DNA from: Molanna angustata
Lineage: Eukaryota; Arthropoda; Insecta; Trichoptera; Molannidae
Reading direction: 5' to 3'
Length of the DNA: 64,000 bases
Assembly: GCA_963576475.1 (NCBI GenBank)
Contig: OY754980.1
Location: forward strand, 398,751 to 462,750
Shown here: positions 43,765-54,904 of the stretch, piece by piece
Layout: each line of letters starts with the position of its first letter
Numbering within the stretch: the stretch's first letter is position 1
Notes under the pieces: generated by a model
Seen by the model: only the letters and a program-made list of their open reading frames with translations
Database searches by the model: none
Told to the model about the DNA's origin: nothing
Position numbers and translations under genes: made by a program

Positions 43765-45110
43765 TTTGACAAACTTTTTAACATCTCAATAGGGACGAAT
43801 TTGGAATATTATGTATAGAAGAAGCAGGAACTCGAGGCTCCTACAGGACTCACGACCTGTCATCGGCTGGTTTACGTGATCACTAGCGCAATGTTTACCA
43901 ATTTCATTATGCCTTCTTATTGAGTTCCCTTATCAATGTAATTTGGAATATTATGTATAGAAGAAGCAGGAACTCGAGGCTCCTACAGGACTCACGACCT
44001 GTCATAGGCTGGTTTACGTGATCACTAGCGCAATGTTTACCAATTTCATTATGCCTTCTTATTGAGTTCCCTTATCAATGTAATTTGGAATATTATGTAT
44101 AGAAGAAGCAGGAACTCGAGGCTCCTACAGGACTCACGACCTGTCATCGGCTGGTTTACGTGATCACTAGCGCAATGTTTACCAATTTCATTATGCCTTC
44201 TTATTGAGTTCCCTTATCAATGTAATTTGGAATATTATGTATAGAAGAAGCAGGAACTCGAGGCTCCTACAGGACTCACGACCTGTCATAGGCTGGTTTA
44301 CGTGATCACTAGCGCAATGTTTACCAATTTCATTATGCCTTCTTATTGAGTTCCCTTATCAATGTAATTTGGAATATTATGTATAGAAGAAGCAGGAACT
44401 CGAGGCTCCTACAGGACTCACGACCTGTCATCGGCTGGTTTACGTGATCACTAGCGCAATGTTTACCAATTTCATTATGCCTTCTTATTGAGTTCCCTTA
44501 TCAATGTAATTTGGAATATTATGTATAGAAGAAGCAGGAACTCGAGGCTCCTACAGGACTCACGACCTGTCATCGGCTGGTTTACGTGATCACTAGCGCA
44601 ATGTTTACCAATTTCATTATGCCTTCTTATTGAGTTCCCTTATCAATGTAATTTGGAATATTATGTATAGAAGAAGCAGGAACTCGAGGCTCCTACAGGA
44701 CTCACGACCTGTCATCGGCTGGTTTACGTGATCACTAGCGCAATGTTTACCAATTTCATTATGCCTTCTTATTGAGTTCCCTTATCAATGTAATTTGGAA
44801 TATTATGTATAGAAGAAGCAGGAACTCGAGGCTCCTACAGGACTCACGACCTGTCATCGGCTGGTTTACGTGATCACTAGCGCAATGTTTACCAATTTCA
44901 TTATGCCTTCTTATTGAGTTCCCTTATCAATGTAATTTTTAAAATTCTATATATTTAAATAATGAGCAACAGATCACCTGAAAATAGGACATTATTACTA
45001 TTGCCATCTACATATGAAGTAACGAAGAGACCTTTTTGTGACGCCATCTATTAAGAAGTTGTTTATTTGTAAACAATGAAAGCAACAGTCCTTATAATGA
45101 GGTGTTTATC
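43765..45110 (+). repeat. rep-I, copy 3, internally amplified
   Basis: The left edge (TTTTTAACATCTCAATAGGG) and right edge (TTGCCATCTACATATGAAGT to ACAATGAAAGCAACAGTC) match the unamplified copies at 2655 and 18095. The central block is present eight times. Confidence 0.9.
43801..44936 (+). repeat. 142-bp tandem array inside rep-I
   Basis: Eight units starting TTGGAATATTATGTATAGAA at 43801, 43943, 44085 and on to 44795. Each carries CTCACGACCTGTCAT, TTTACGTGATCACTAGCG and TTATTGAGTTCCC. Units 2 and 4 share CATAGGCTGG where the others have CATCGGCTGG, hinting at amplification of a two-unit block. Confidence 0.97.
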
Positions 45111-45129
45111 TGTGCGATAGTATTCGATT

Positions 45130-45255
45130 CAACCTCTGAATGTCGCGCCTTTTTATATGAGACGAGACTGGTATGTGGGTTTATACGCATGTGTCGTCCT
45201 TACTTTTATAAGGCAATTACACCCACACACATATCGCTGGTTACCCTAAATTATG
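45130..45255 (-). repeat. rep-E, reverse copy
   Basis: GAGACGAGACTGGTATGTGG and ATACGCATGTGTC, then ATCGCTGGTTACCC. Confidence 0.65.
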
Positions 45256-45649
45256 CGATATACTTATATAAAAAAGAATAAAAAACAGAATGTTTACACT
45301 CATACAAATTTTCAACATTGTGTTTGTCCTCAAAAATGACATTTTTCCACTAGGTTTATGTAATATGAAACTTTTAAGTGGGATTTCTCTTGTTAACTTA
45401 TAAATGATTGTTGAATTATTTCTTTTAATTTTATGTATATCATAGCTATTGTTGTATTATGTTTTGATATTATTTTGTTGATCTTTTTATTTTTTTTTTC
45501 ACGATGTTTTTTATTATTTGTTTAAGAGAAATAAAGAATTTATTTATTAATACTTTGACTGCCATTTAATACAAACGTCATCCACTTTGATAATTTATTT
45601 TATCGATATAACTCGCGGTGTACACTTTCAATTATATCTTTCAATATAG
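45256..45649. other. AT-rich spacer
   Basis: No supported feature. Confidence 0.5.
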
Positions 45650-46035
45650 TTGAACGTTGAATTGGTTCGAAGAAACCCAAGTGTGTTTCTTTCCTCCCTC
45701 TCTCGGTTAGCCAAGATCGCCTCAAGGGCTCTACTCTCCGGGCGGAAACTCTCTGGGGAAACCTCTCGTATTCTACCCTTTACCCCGCATTCACTTACAG
45801 AGCCCCCCCTTCACCTCCTCGCCCCGTTGCCATTTCTGCTTTCCGTCAGAAAATTCCAACCCGTTTCCGTTTGACGAAGACTCTTCAAAAAGAAGCGAAA
45901 ATAAACAATTCATCATAACGCTGGTCTCTTCCACCCTCAATTTTGGACCTACCGCATTTACTCTCATTTCTGCTTCTGTAAGCGGAGTATCTTTCTTTTT
46001 ATTCAACTTTTCAACGAACAATTCTTGGTGAAATT
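45650..46035 (-). CDS. Coding-like segment, possible host exon, unknown product
   Basis: I do not recognise the product. On the minus strand a frame rich in charged residues covers LFVEKLNKKKDTPLTEAE, RVNAVGPKLRVEETSVMMNC and SDGKQKWQRGEEVKGG. It is GC-richer than its flanks. Two readings are possible. Either it is an exon ending at a strong donor (GTAAGT on the minus strand, 45793-45798) with a possible acceptor AG at 46024-46025, or it is one longer frame to 45650 broken by an indel in the seven-G run (plus-strand C run, 45803-45809). No second copy is seen in the window, unlike the transposon fragments. A foreign or transposon origin cannot be excluded. Confidence 0.35.
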
Positions 46036-46077
46036 CGTTAGAAAATTTATAACAAGTTGTTTTAAATAAATAAATAA

Positions 46078-46182
46078 TGAACACTTCCTTACACCCTGCG
46101 CAAGTGGCGAGTTTAGTATGGCAATTTCTTCCAAATAACCAGTGTTTCCAGAGAAGCAATATTTGCGTGAGAAATGTAAAGT
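46078..46182 (-). mobile_element. SINE-D 3' part, reverse
   Basis: CCTTACACCCTGCGCAAGTG, ATGGCAATTTCTTCCA and TATTTGCGTGAGAAATG. The body has a short deletion relative to 38905. Confidence 0.65.
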
Positions 46183-46349
46183 TGTTTTAGGTAAATTAAC
46201 CCGCCTTTGTGCACTTGTACATAAAGTTTATAAATAAATAAATAATTAGTTATGAATAAAAAATGTGTATTCGCTTTTAGATATAAAAATTATAATTTAT
46301 TTACCTCATTTAAAACGATACATAATATTTGACATACTCATACATCATA

Positions 46350-46545
46350 TTTAATTAAGTATAAATGCTTGTGAGCGAAATCAGTCGTGACAGGATTCGA
46401 ACTCGCAATTACTGATACAGCGCGCTAACGCCACCACCCATATATATTCGAACTCGCAATTACTGATACAGCGCGCTAACGCCACCACCCATTTATATTC
46501 GAACTCGCAATTACTGATACAGCGCGCTAACGCCATCACCCATCT
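46350..46545 (-). mobile_element. SINE-B head, tandemly triplicated
   Basis: The minus-strand SINE-B head (plus-strand ATTCGAACTCGCAATTACTG, then CAGCGCGCTAACGCCA) occurs three times at about 60-bp spacing (near 46393, 46447, 46497). Only the first has the SINE body (CGAAATCAGTCGTGACAGG) attached. Confidence 0.8.
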
Positions 46546-46599
46546 ACATATTTATAGTTTTTTTTCAATTTTATAGTAGCACACGAGTGCTTGTATTCT

Positions 46600-47165
46600 G
46601 GTTATTTAATACTGTGTAATTTTTTGGGCCTAGGTTGAGGCTCTAAGGTCCTAGGCAGTAAAGGCGGGGGTGGGCGGCCGACGCTGTTGTGCCCTCGTCA
46701 ATTCTGTACTTAGAGAAGAGCAGGACGAACGCCTTTAGTCTCGCTCGGCAGTGACTCGTTAACCTGTGGCGAATGTTGTTGTATGGTTCGGGCACACCGC
46801 CGGCGCAGACGTCGGGTCAGACAACCTGTGTTGACAAATTGACGTCATATCTGACAGGTGATGATTGCGTCGGATGCCCCCGGTGTTAGCCCGCGGAACC
46901 TTCGGACGCCAACACGAGGACCGAGGGGTCGGGGACAAGCCCCTCCGACTTGAAACGGAGTGTACATAGCGGCCGATTTTGAGACCAATCGGAGGCCCTG
47001 ACGTGTGAGGTTGGATTCTCGGGGGCAGTGATTGAACCCGATGGATGGTGGATAGTTTGTGTTGTCCGACGATGCGGCAGCGTCCGGTGGTGAACAGGAC
47101 CAATGGGTCCTATAGCGTCACCGGCGTGGAAGTGGAATCGCGATCTCCCTCCTGTGTATCTTTTT
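46600..47165 (+). mobile_element. GC-rich island, possible LINE 5' region
   Basis: Strong GC enrichment against an AT-rich background, CpG-rich. It contains a short plus frame ending SVTGVEVESRSPSCVSFSA (about 47115-47170), which looks like the start of an ORF1 of an R1-type LINE, but this is recognition by feel only. It ends where SINE-B is inserted. Confidence 0.35.
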
Positions 47166-47182
47166 CTGCATTTTTTTTATTA

Positions 47183-47355
47183 AAAATGAATATGTCCTTG
47201 TTAAACAAGTACATATACATCTTCCTACGTTCCCTAAAATAAGCAAATAAATGCTTGCGCTATAGGTGAACGAAATCGGTCGAGGCAGGATTCGAACTCG
47301 CGATCACTGGATTACTAGCCCAGCGCGCTAACCGCTCTGTCATTAACCCATTTAT
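47183..47355 (-). mobile_element. SINE-B, full-length reverse copy
   Basis: Reverse of 12451-12625: plus-strand CATCTTCCTACGTTCCCTAA, GAACGAAATCGGTCGAGGCA, B box GGATTCGAACTCGCG, A box CCGCTCTGTCA. Confidence 0.8.
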
Positions 47356-47699
47356 GATTGTATTTTTTATATGTTGTATTACCTATATAAATAAAATTCT
47401 AAAAAAAATCAACTTGAACAAATTATTCAGTATCGCAAAATATTTTTAACATAACATCCCTGCCTTGTATGTATCAACTATTTTTTTTTATTATACTGAT
47501 AAGAACACAAGAGAAGTACCTTAGGACTAAGCACATGATACTCGTTATTCTTGTACCCCAGCGAGTGGTAACTTGATGGCGTTTTACGAGTAGTATATTT
47601 GGTTAAACCTCACCATTCACGATAAATTGTGTAAGATCTAAAGGTATCGTGACTTTACTAACGTCAGAGTAATGATTTACAAGGCTAAAACTGGAGTCT
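47356..47699. other. AT-rich spacer
   Basis: No supported feature. Confidence 0.5.
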
Positions 47700-48140
47700 T
47701 CAACTAAGTAATTTTAAATGAAATTCTTGCTTTTAACGTCTCCATCTTTCGAAATTCCAAATGTGTGATCGTGCCAAATTTTCCTTGGTTGACCTCTACT
47801 GTTTGTTCCTCTTTTATCAGTCTTAAATACTTTTATCAGTCTTAAATACTTTTTTGTCAGACGGTCATCACTCATTCTTTCTATGTGGCAAAACCACCTA
47901 AGGGCATTTATTTTCATCTTACTTACGATATCTATTTCAATCATACATTCTCGTCTAATATCCTAATTTCTTACACCGTTTTACCACACATTCGTCTTAG
48001 TGACCTCATTTCAACCACGTTAATTCTATTTTCATGCGTCTGCTGCCATGTCCAATGTCCATGCCTCACTACCATACATTAGAGTCGGTACAACGATACC
48101 ATTGTGTAACGCGAACTTTGCTTACCTCGAATTCACACAT
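47700..48140 (-). pseudogene. LINE-P C-terminal fragment, reverse
   Basis: The minus strand encodes a VPTLMYGSEAWT-like block, KMKINALRWFCHIERMSDDR, and GQPRKIWHDH. These correspond to the 35250-35750 part of LINE-P. A 20-bp internal duplication (TTTTATCAGTCTTAAATACT) disrupts it, and stops are present. Confidence 0.7.
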
Positions 48141-48154
48141 AAATCTTTATTTTA

Positions 48155-48425
48155 CAGAAATTAATATGAAAATAAATGCCCAAAAGTGGTTTGGCCACAT
48201 AGAAAGAATGAGTGATGACCGAAGAGTAAAGGTCAAGGAGAATTTGGCACGATCACATAAATGGAACTTTGAAAGATAGAGATATTAGAAGTAAGAATAA
48301 TAGAAGCGTAAATGAGACGATTCATGGATGTGAATAAAGCGAGAGATGTGTGTCAAGAAAGAGGAGTCTGACGTTCGATTCTCTCTGCCTTCCCCAAAAA
48401 GAGAAATGGCGTGATGTTACGGTAA
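48155..48425 (+). pseudogene. LINE-P 3' fragment, forward
   Basis: Encodes MKINAQKWFGHIERMSDDR and ends with TTCTCTCTGCCTTCCCC and AATGGCGTGATGTTACG, the LINE-P terminus. It is opposite in orientation to the neighbour at 47700. Confidence 0.7.
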
Positions 48426-49075
48426 GACCGCGAAATTCATAAAGAACGCTTTCGCGAACCTCGAATCTTATGTCTGCATACGATATGTGATATGTTATTT
48501 GAAGTAAGTGGTTCATCAATGTTAAATGTTGATTCTACAAAACGCTCCTCTCTCGGCTCCTGTTTGTTTTACAATACATAATATATTATATTGATTAAAT
48601 ATTGTTCGTTTCTCTGGACCTGGATATGGCAGCACTCTACAACAGAATTCCCAAATGAAGTGAATAAATAGTCTATAGTTATTACTAATATTTACATATC
48701 AGATACTAGACCCAAATAAATACCTTTGGGAAAAATATTCTTTAGTATTATTTAGAAGCCGAAAATCAACAAAACCTCAAATAAAAGATACTCTTTCCAT
48801 AGAGTTGACAACTCGTGGTCGATAGAGGAGCATCACTACACTATAAATGAGACAATTTTACACACGAGAAAAATTAGCTTATAGGATCATATTATATTTA
48901 CTACCCAAGATATGACCTTAGAATTAATTTTCTTTCAATTTTCATATTCAAGTGAGCAGGTCATGGACAAATTAATAATATTTTCCTATATGAAAGTAAT
49001 ATGTATCTGTGCTGGAGTTGTATATTTCTTGGGTATGCTAATGTTGAATTCATTTCTGGGGGGTAAGTCTGGTCC
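48426..49075. other. AT-rich spacer
   Basis: No supported feature. A hydrophobic 95-codon frame from 48912 has no recognised homology and overlaps the inverted repeat that follows. Confidence 0.45.
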
Positions 49076-49199
49076 AACCGGCGAAATCAAAACACTCACG
49101 ATTACCCATATCATGGGTATAGTTAATATATGGAGTACTATAATATCTTTAGATGTCATAGATATGGCTAATCATAAGGGTTTCGATTTTGCCGGTTGA
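49076..49199. repeat. Inverted repeat, about 40-bp arms
   Basis: CAACCGGCGAAATCAAAACA (left) pairs with GTTTCGATTTTGCCGGTTG (right), and GATTACCCATATC pairs with GATATGGCTAATC. It could be a small MITE. Confidence 0.6.
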
Positions 49200-51384
49200 T
49201 ATGAAAGATTATTGATTTGCGCTGTCAAAATTTAACAACAGCTTAACTTGGTTAATTTTTATAACTGATCGCATTCAAACAATTTAGCCAAATGCGAACC
49301 GATGGATTATTAAAATATCTTTTCTGTTTTTTACTCTCCACTACCAACTATGGAATAGTGGAGAGTCATGATTTCACAATTTTTAAGCGTATTTTTTTTA
49401 CATCGATTTCTCAATGGGTATCATGTAGAGAGTGTATACTTTGAGTTTCATCGTGATGTTTTTGTGTGTATGCCGTATGCCGTACACAAATTCGAAAATT
49501 TGTGTCCTCTGTACAGCCCAAACCAAATGACTGATGAACTTCATATTGATACCATATGTGTGAAGTACATAAACTTAGAGCTGATTAGTTTTCCATAGAC
49601 AACAATTAATTATTTCTCTATGATTTCATCTGTTAAAACTTTAAAAATGCTCTCACGACCTGGAAATATGTGATATTTTCATTTTATTTGAATTATTTAT
49701 GCAAAAAAAAGAATTTTCACAAAACTGCATTCAGAGTTTGCCAACCTTAAATATCCTTTCAATAATTATGTTTCTATTAATCGATATTTTGTATGAAAAA
49801 TGTATAGGAGAATTTTTATGTTTAGCAATGTTTAGTTACATATTTGATTTCATATTGATATTAGAGTGTAATATTAGCAGGGAAGCTTCATTGTGTAGTG
49901 GAGAGTTTAGTGTTGGCCACAACCCACTCGTTTTTTAAATCAATTTATAATCTAGCAACGCCAAAAACTTCTATGCAGTTTGCGGGAAAATATTATAGAT
50001 TCTAATTTTCCGACTGTCAATTCTTTATGGAATTCCATTATCAATTATAGTAATTTACTTATAATGAGTACAAATTACTCAATTCACCATTCTGTAGATG
50101 CGCTTCGAGCGAAAAGCGTCGGTGGTCAAGTATATTTAAAAGTGGATTTTTTTTTACTTTTTTATTAATTTAATAAAATTATTATTATTCTTATTAATTT
50201 TATGTACAAAATAAATGAAATGACTACTCTTATAATATATAAATTATGTGACTTTGGCAACTTTTTAACTAGACAAATATTATGTTAATAAAATCTTCTA
50301 AGACGTGGGCATCAGACAATGTTGTATAAAAAAGGAATGATGATATTACAACCAAAATGATTTTTTTGTAACTTACTGGCTTCTGTACCCGCCTTCGCCC
50401 GTAAGTATTTATGTATAATGTGATGCGTGGATGTTAATTATGAAAAATCTCACCTGAAACAAAATTGAATAATAAAATTAAAATAACAATATATTTAAAC
50501 AAAGTAATTTTCAGTTTTAAAGGATTTAAAAAGCAAATAATTTTTCACCAATAGGTTTACTGTTACCGTCAACAAATAAATAAATTAATTTGTTTCTCAG
50601 TGCAATTTTTTTAAATATTTTGTATCTGGATTAACATTATTTTTACACTATGAAACATTATATGTTGAACTTCTTGTAGTGTATTTCTCTGAGAATTAAC
50701 AATTTGGAAATTCTTAAATATAAATTTAACACATACAAACTATATTTGAATTACACGCCGGTCGATGGAAGGACAGCGCTTCCAAAACATGTCGCGAAGT
50801 GACTCACAAACTTAATAAAAATAAGTTTATTAAAATAGGTTTATAGCTAATTTATAATTCAAATATGGTTAATATTAACTACCACAAAATATCCGCCGAA
50901 TTATTAAATGACATACAAACTATTTTTACTTTGACTATTAGGCATACTTTGTTAGAATTACATACATATATACATACAAACAAACGGAAAGGCATACTTT
51001 GTTATATGTATATTAAATCGTTAAGTCCAAAACAAACTATGTGTATTGCTATGTGGGATGCTGAATAATGATCATTACGAGGAGGAGATGAGATCTTGGA
51101 ATTCGGATAATATGAAATCATTATTTATTGTATAGGAAACTGTGTATGTAACAATATTATTTGTGGGTATAATTAGTTTCTAAACGTTTAAGGCAAATCA
51201 CCTATATCATATAGTGTCCGAATCGGCAACATATTATGTTATTAGATACAATAACAAAGGTGTGTACATTCATCATGCTTCTTCTGACACAAACATTATT
51301 TGATCCATCGTATTAATAAAGATGGCACTCGAAACATTTATAGTTTGGTGTTCGTGTTTCAACTATTCGTTGGAAATAATAATA
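49200..51384. other. Long AT-rich stretch without assignable gene
   Basis: Several open frames of 60-80 codons show no domain. An 11-bp hairpin ACTCTCCACTA/TAGTGGAGAGT is at 49333-49366. GTTGGCCACAACCCACTCG near 49912 is shared with 27385. Nothing else was seen. Confidence 0.5.
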
Positions 51385-51725
51385 ATACAAATACTTTATT
51401 TACTATAGCGTCATTCAGGATCATTCCATGGGCGCTTAAATTTCGGTCTTATGTTGCTCAGTGAAACAAATCTGTTTTCAGTCCTTTAGAAAAAGTGCTT
51501 TTGCTTTTCGCATTGCGGATATCTGGAAACAATCTATTCAACTTTATGGGACCACTCACACTTAAGCATCGATCCATCATACATAGTAAGCCGCTTTGTT
51601 GGCTCTATCCAACTCTCTTACTCTGTGATCCAGTGTGAGTGTGAGATGCCTCTCAGATAGCTCTTTTCTGTGACACAGCTCTTTAATGTATTGTGGTTCC
51701 AGGTTATTCAAAGCATTAAACACCG
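51385..51725 (-). pseudogene. LINE C-terminal fragment, reverse
   Basis: The minus strand reads VFNALNNLEPQYIKELCHR, a block LTLTLDHRVRELDR with NKAAYYV, then after a stop or shift SGPIKLNRLFPDIRNAKS, FSKGLKTDLF. This order (LP-IR, FKxxLKxxLF) is typical of jockey/CR1-like LINE ends. An AAT-rich end at 51370-51395 may be the tail. Confidence 0.6.
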
Positions 51726-52170
51726 TTAAACAAATTGTGTGGTCAAGCTATGGACACTAAATTATTTCATGGGTAAATCTTGAAAATCAGATGATATCCT
51801 TAGAGCAATTTATTTTAATGGATTTTATTACGATAATAATGATCTTTTCTTATCTCTTCGTAGTAAGATTGACGAAATACAGTTTCAACACCTCGCAAAT
51901 TGCCTCCCCGATTATTCTTAAGAAATTTTAAAGTTCATGGTGAAATACATGGTAGTTTTGCAGGCTTTGTTGCATTTTTAAAATCGATTTATGTTTTTTG
52001 AAATGTTAATATTTCTAATGTCGTCAATTGACACAAATCGTTTTTGAATGGTCGCATTGCCTATAGTGAAATTATAATAATAACTTAGTTGGTTCCGAAT
52101 TTTACGTTTTTTGTGGGCAGAGAAATCAAAATTTCAAATTATATACCTAAAATCAAAATAAAACCTCTAT
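51726..52170. other. AT-rich spacer
   Basis: No supported feature. Confidence 0.5.
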
Positions 52171-52182
52171 ATAAAATATTTA

Positions 52183-52466
52183 GCCCTGAGCGGTGATAGC
52201 CCAACGGTAAGGTCGTTACCTCACATGCGTGAGGTCGACGGTTCAAATCCGGGCGGGGCACGCACCTCTGGATTTTCAAAAAATCTATGTGCGAATTTAT
52301 ATCACTAGCTATGTGTAGCCATGATCCGATTTGTCTGGTTTCCCTTTCTAAGAGTTACGAAGGTCAGATGGCAGTCGCTTCAATGTAATAACCAGACTCA
52401 CCAATTCCAGGATCATGGTCAAAGCGTACCCCGATAGAAACGGGACAAAAGCGCCAAGGAGAAAGA
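52183..52466 (+). mobile_element. tRNA-derived SINE (SINE-A) with 12-bp target duplication
   Basis: A box TAGCCCAACGG (52197-52207), B box GGTTCAAATCC (52240-52250), and the same body as 30464-30763. It is flanked by perfect ATAAAATATTTA (52171-52182, 52467-52478). The tail is short and A/G-rich. Confidence 0.9.
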
Positions 52467-52478
52467 ATAAAATATTTA

Positions 52479-53327
52479 TCCCTTTTTGTTGTATAAATTG
52501 GCAACTACATAAGATACTGTCCATATTGATAATATCAACATTTTTCGCAAGTCACGGGTATAATATACAATAGATTAAAAATAAATATATTTTTTGTAAG
52601 AAATTTTACGAATCAAAACGATGCATTTCTTCTTTTTATGAATTAATTAGGCAAATTAGGAAAACGTTGATTAGCCTGGCGCTAAATTGATTAATCTGGC
52701 GCAAAATTGATTACCAGGCGGATCACAACTTTTTAGGATGGAAACCAAACCTATGATTAATATTATTGAATAAATTTAAGAAAAGCCACCAGTAACCACA
52801 AGAATTATTTTTTCGTTTTGTAAGGTTGAATAACAACCAAAGTACCTACGTGTTTTGTTTAAATATGAGGTTATCATAGAAAAAAATGACGGATGTTTCT
52901 GTCACAATGGTGAATTTAATAAACGTATATAAAAATAAAACAACAAACAATTTTGTTATTGGTTTTGTCCATGCAAATTTACCAAAGATTCGATTCGGCC
53001 ATAGAAAAATTCCATGGAAATCAACCGTGTGACATTGTATTGTGGCATTATTATCTATGGTTTAATTATCTATACTTACTACTGTATGATTTTTACCAAA
53101 TAATATCTAATGTTGTTACGATGAAATGGTAGAGTAAATTGTTAATTTCAAGGTTGTTATTAATATTTAATGAATGAGGAAGCAAACATTTTTTACTTAT
53201 TCATATTTTGTATATTACCATACACTTTATTGACGTCGTTGAATTTCCAATAAATATGTTTCAATATTAAATCGAGTAGATATCATTTTTCGATTTGATG
53301 AAACAATTAGAGCCGGGTAATCGTAAA
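52479..53327. other. AT-rich spacer
   Basis: No supported feature. Confidence 0.5.
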
Positions 53328-53405
53328 AACAAGAGGCAAAATAACATCTCACATAGTTTAGCAATGAGATTCATCATCCATTCTAAATGTAGTGCCTTAA
53401 TATTT
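53328..53405 (-). repeat. rep-E end fragment
   Basis: ACAAGAGGCAAAATAACATC and TTCATCATCCATTCTAAATG match the first 70 bp of the window. Confidence 0.5.
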
Positions 53406-53502
53406 AGGTATGACAAGGATGGTAGGTATATAGAAATAGATTAAATGCATTTTATGTCGTGTTTCCTTTGAGACATCACTGAATGAATATTTCCCTAGAT
53501 TA

Positions 53503-53551
53503 GTATTATTGCATGGGTAATCCATATTATGGATTACCCATGCAATAATAC
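53503..53551. repeat. Perfect 23-bp-arm hairpin
   Basis: The left arm 53503-53525 (ending CATGGGTAATCCAT) and right arm 53529-53551 (starting ATGGATTACCCATG) are exact complements with a 3-nt spacer. Confidence 0.9.
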
Positions 53552-53944
53552 AATTTGTAGGTAACTATCCTGTATTGTATTTGCGACACTCTTTGAGTAT
53601 TTACATGTCATAAAACATTTAAATGTTTTGATTTGATCTGGAACGCATGCGAGTCATATCAAATACATCAACGCACCTGACGAGATTGATAAATAACATA
53701 TTTTCTGTTATTTGAAATGTCGATTCGCGTCAGGAATAATTCCTGTAATTAATATAATTGATTTGTCGACAGATTCATGACGGGCATTTTGACCTGATTG
53801 GTCTGATATGAGCTATGTGTCTGTTTCGATGTTTATTGATGTACTGGATAATTATTTTATTAATACAAAATATCTTGATTGTGTGCCTACCTACTATAGA
53901 ATGAAAACTATCATCATGCACCTAGTTCTTAAGTATATTGTGAC
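53552..53944. other. AT-rich spacer
   Basis: No supported feature. Confidence 0.5.
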
Positions 53945-54045
53945 TGTACAATAAATTGTAAACTGCTAGCCCTAAAACAGCGTTTCCTATTTGAGCAGCA
54001 GTTATCTACTTGTTTGTATCATTGTTAAATATGGTGTGATAAAAA
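53945..54045 (+). repeat. rep-G, copy 2
   Basis: GTAAACTGCTAGCCCTAAAA, GAGCAGCAGT and AAATATGGTGTGATAAAA match 15550-15660. Confidence 0.7.
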
Positions 54046-54904
54046 AAATTAAAAATCTTTTTGTAGTATATTTCTGTTTTGTTTATTACATATTGTATTG
54101 CCAAATAACAACTCACAAAAATGTTTCAAGTACAATAGGCAGTTATGAACGTGTATTGTGAAACAAACGGAATATCGCAAAAACAATAGAAAAAATGTAC
54201 CTAATTAACTTTATTCACAATACTATTTATAATTAATGTGACCTAAACGATAACTGTATACTGACCAAATTACATTAATAAAGTAGATAAAACAGATTAT
54301 TTACTGATAGAATTATGAGATTTTCCCACCTAATTATATTAAATATATAGATTCACACCCGAATTCACAGACGAATATGAGGTTTGAGGGCTGAGGCCTC
54401 CTCAATACTCTTATTTTATTTCTCTGAATATTTTTTTTCTCTGAATAGGCTGATATTACAAAATATTTCTTAGAGAATGTTAAACAATCCTGTTACATGT
54501 ACTTATTACGTATCAAAAACTATTACGAAAAATAAAAAAATCTTACCATATCCTTTCCATATACCTTTCCTTTTAATCTGTCAATTGATAATATCTCAAG
54601 AGATCCTCACTGATCGTTCTAGATCCCTTACAGCGTTATTAATAAAAGCTCCTTGAATCATGGTTGAATCACGATTCAATGTTTTATTCTACATTCAACT
54701 GAAACCTTATTTTTATAAACATATTTAAACCGTATTTAATTTGAATTTGATTTTGAACTTTGTTTCACGCGACAGCATCGAATTCAGTTTTGTTAATTTC
54801 CTTTCACAGAACAATTATTGTTCCAACTGATTTAGGGCCAAATACATAATCTGTTGATAAGGAATCAGATTCATTAATCAGACTTTTGATTGTTTTGGTT
54901 TTGT
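54046..54904. other. AT-rich spacer
   Basis: No supported feature. Confidence 0.5.

Noticed and set aside
48912..49199. 95-codon hydrophobic frame as a small membrane protein
   Set aside because: Its second half is the inverted repeat at 49076-49199; no homologue recognised and codon use looks random.
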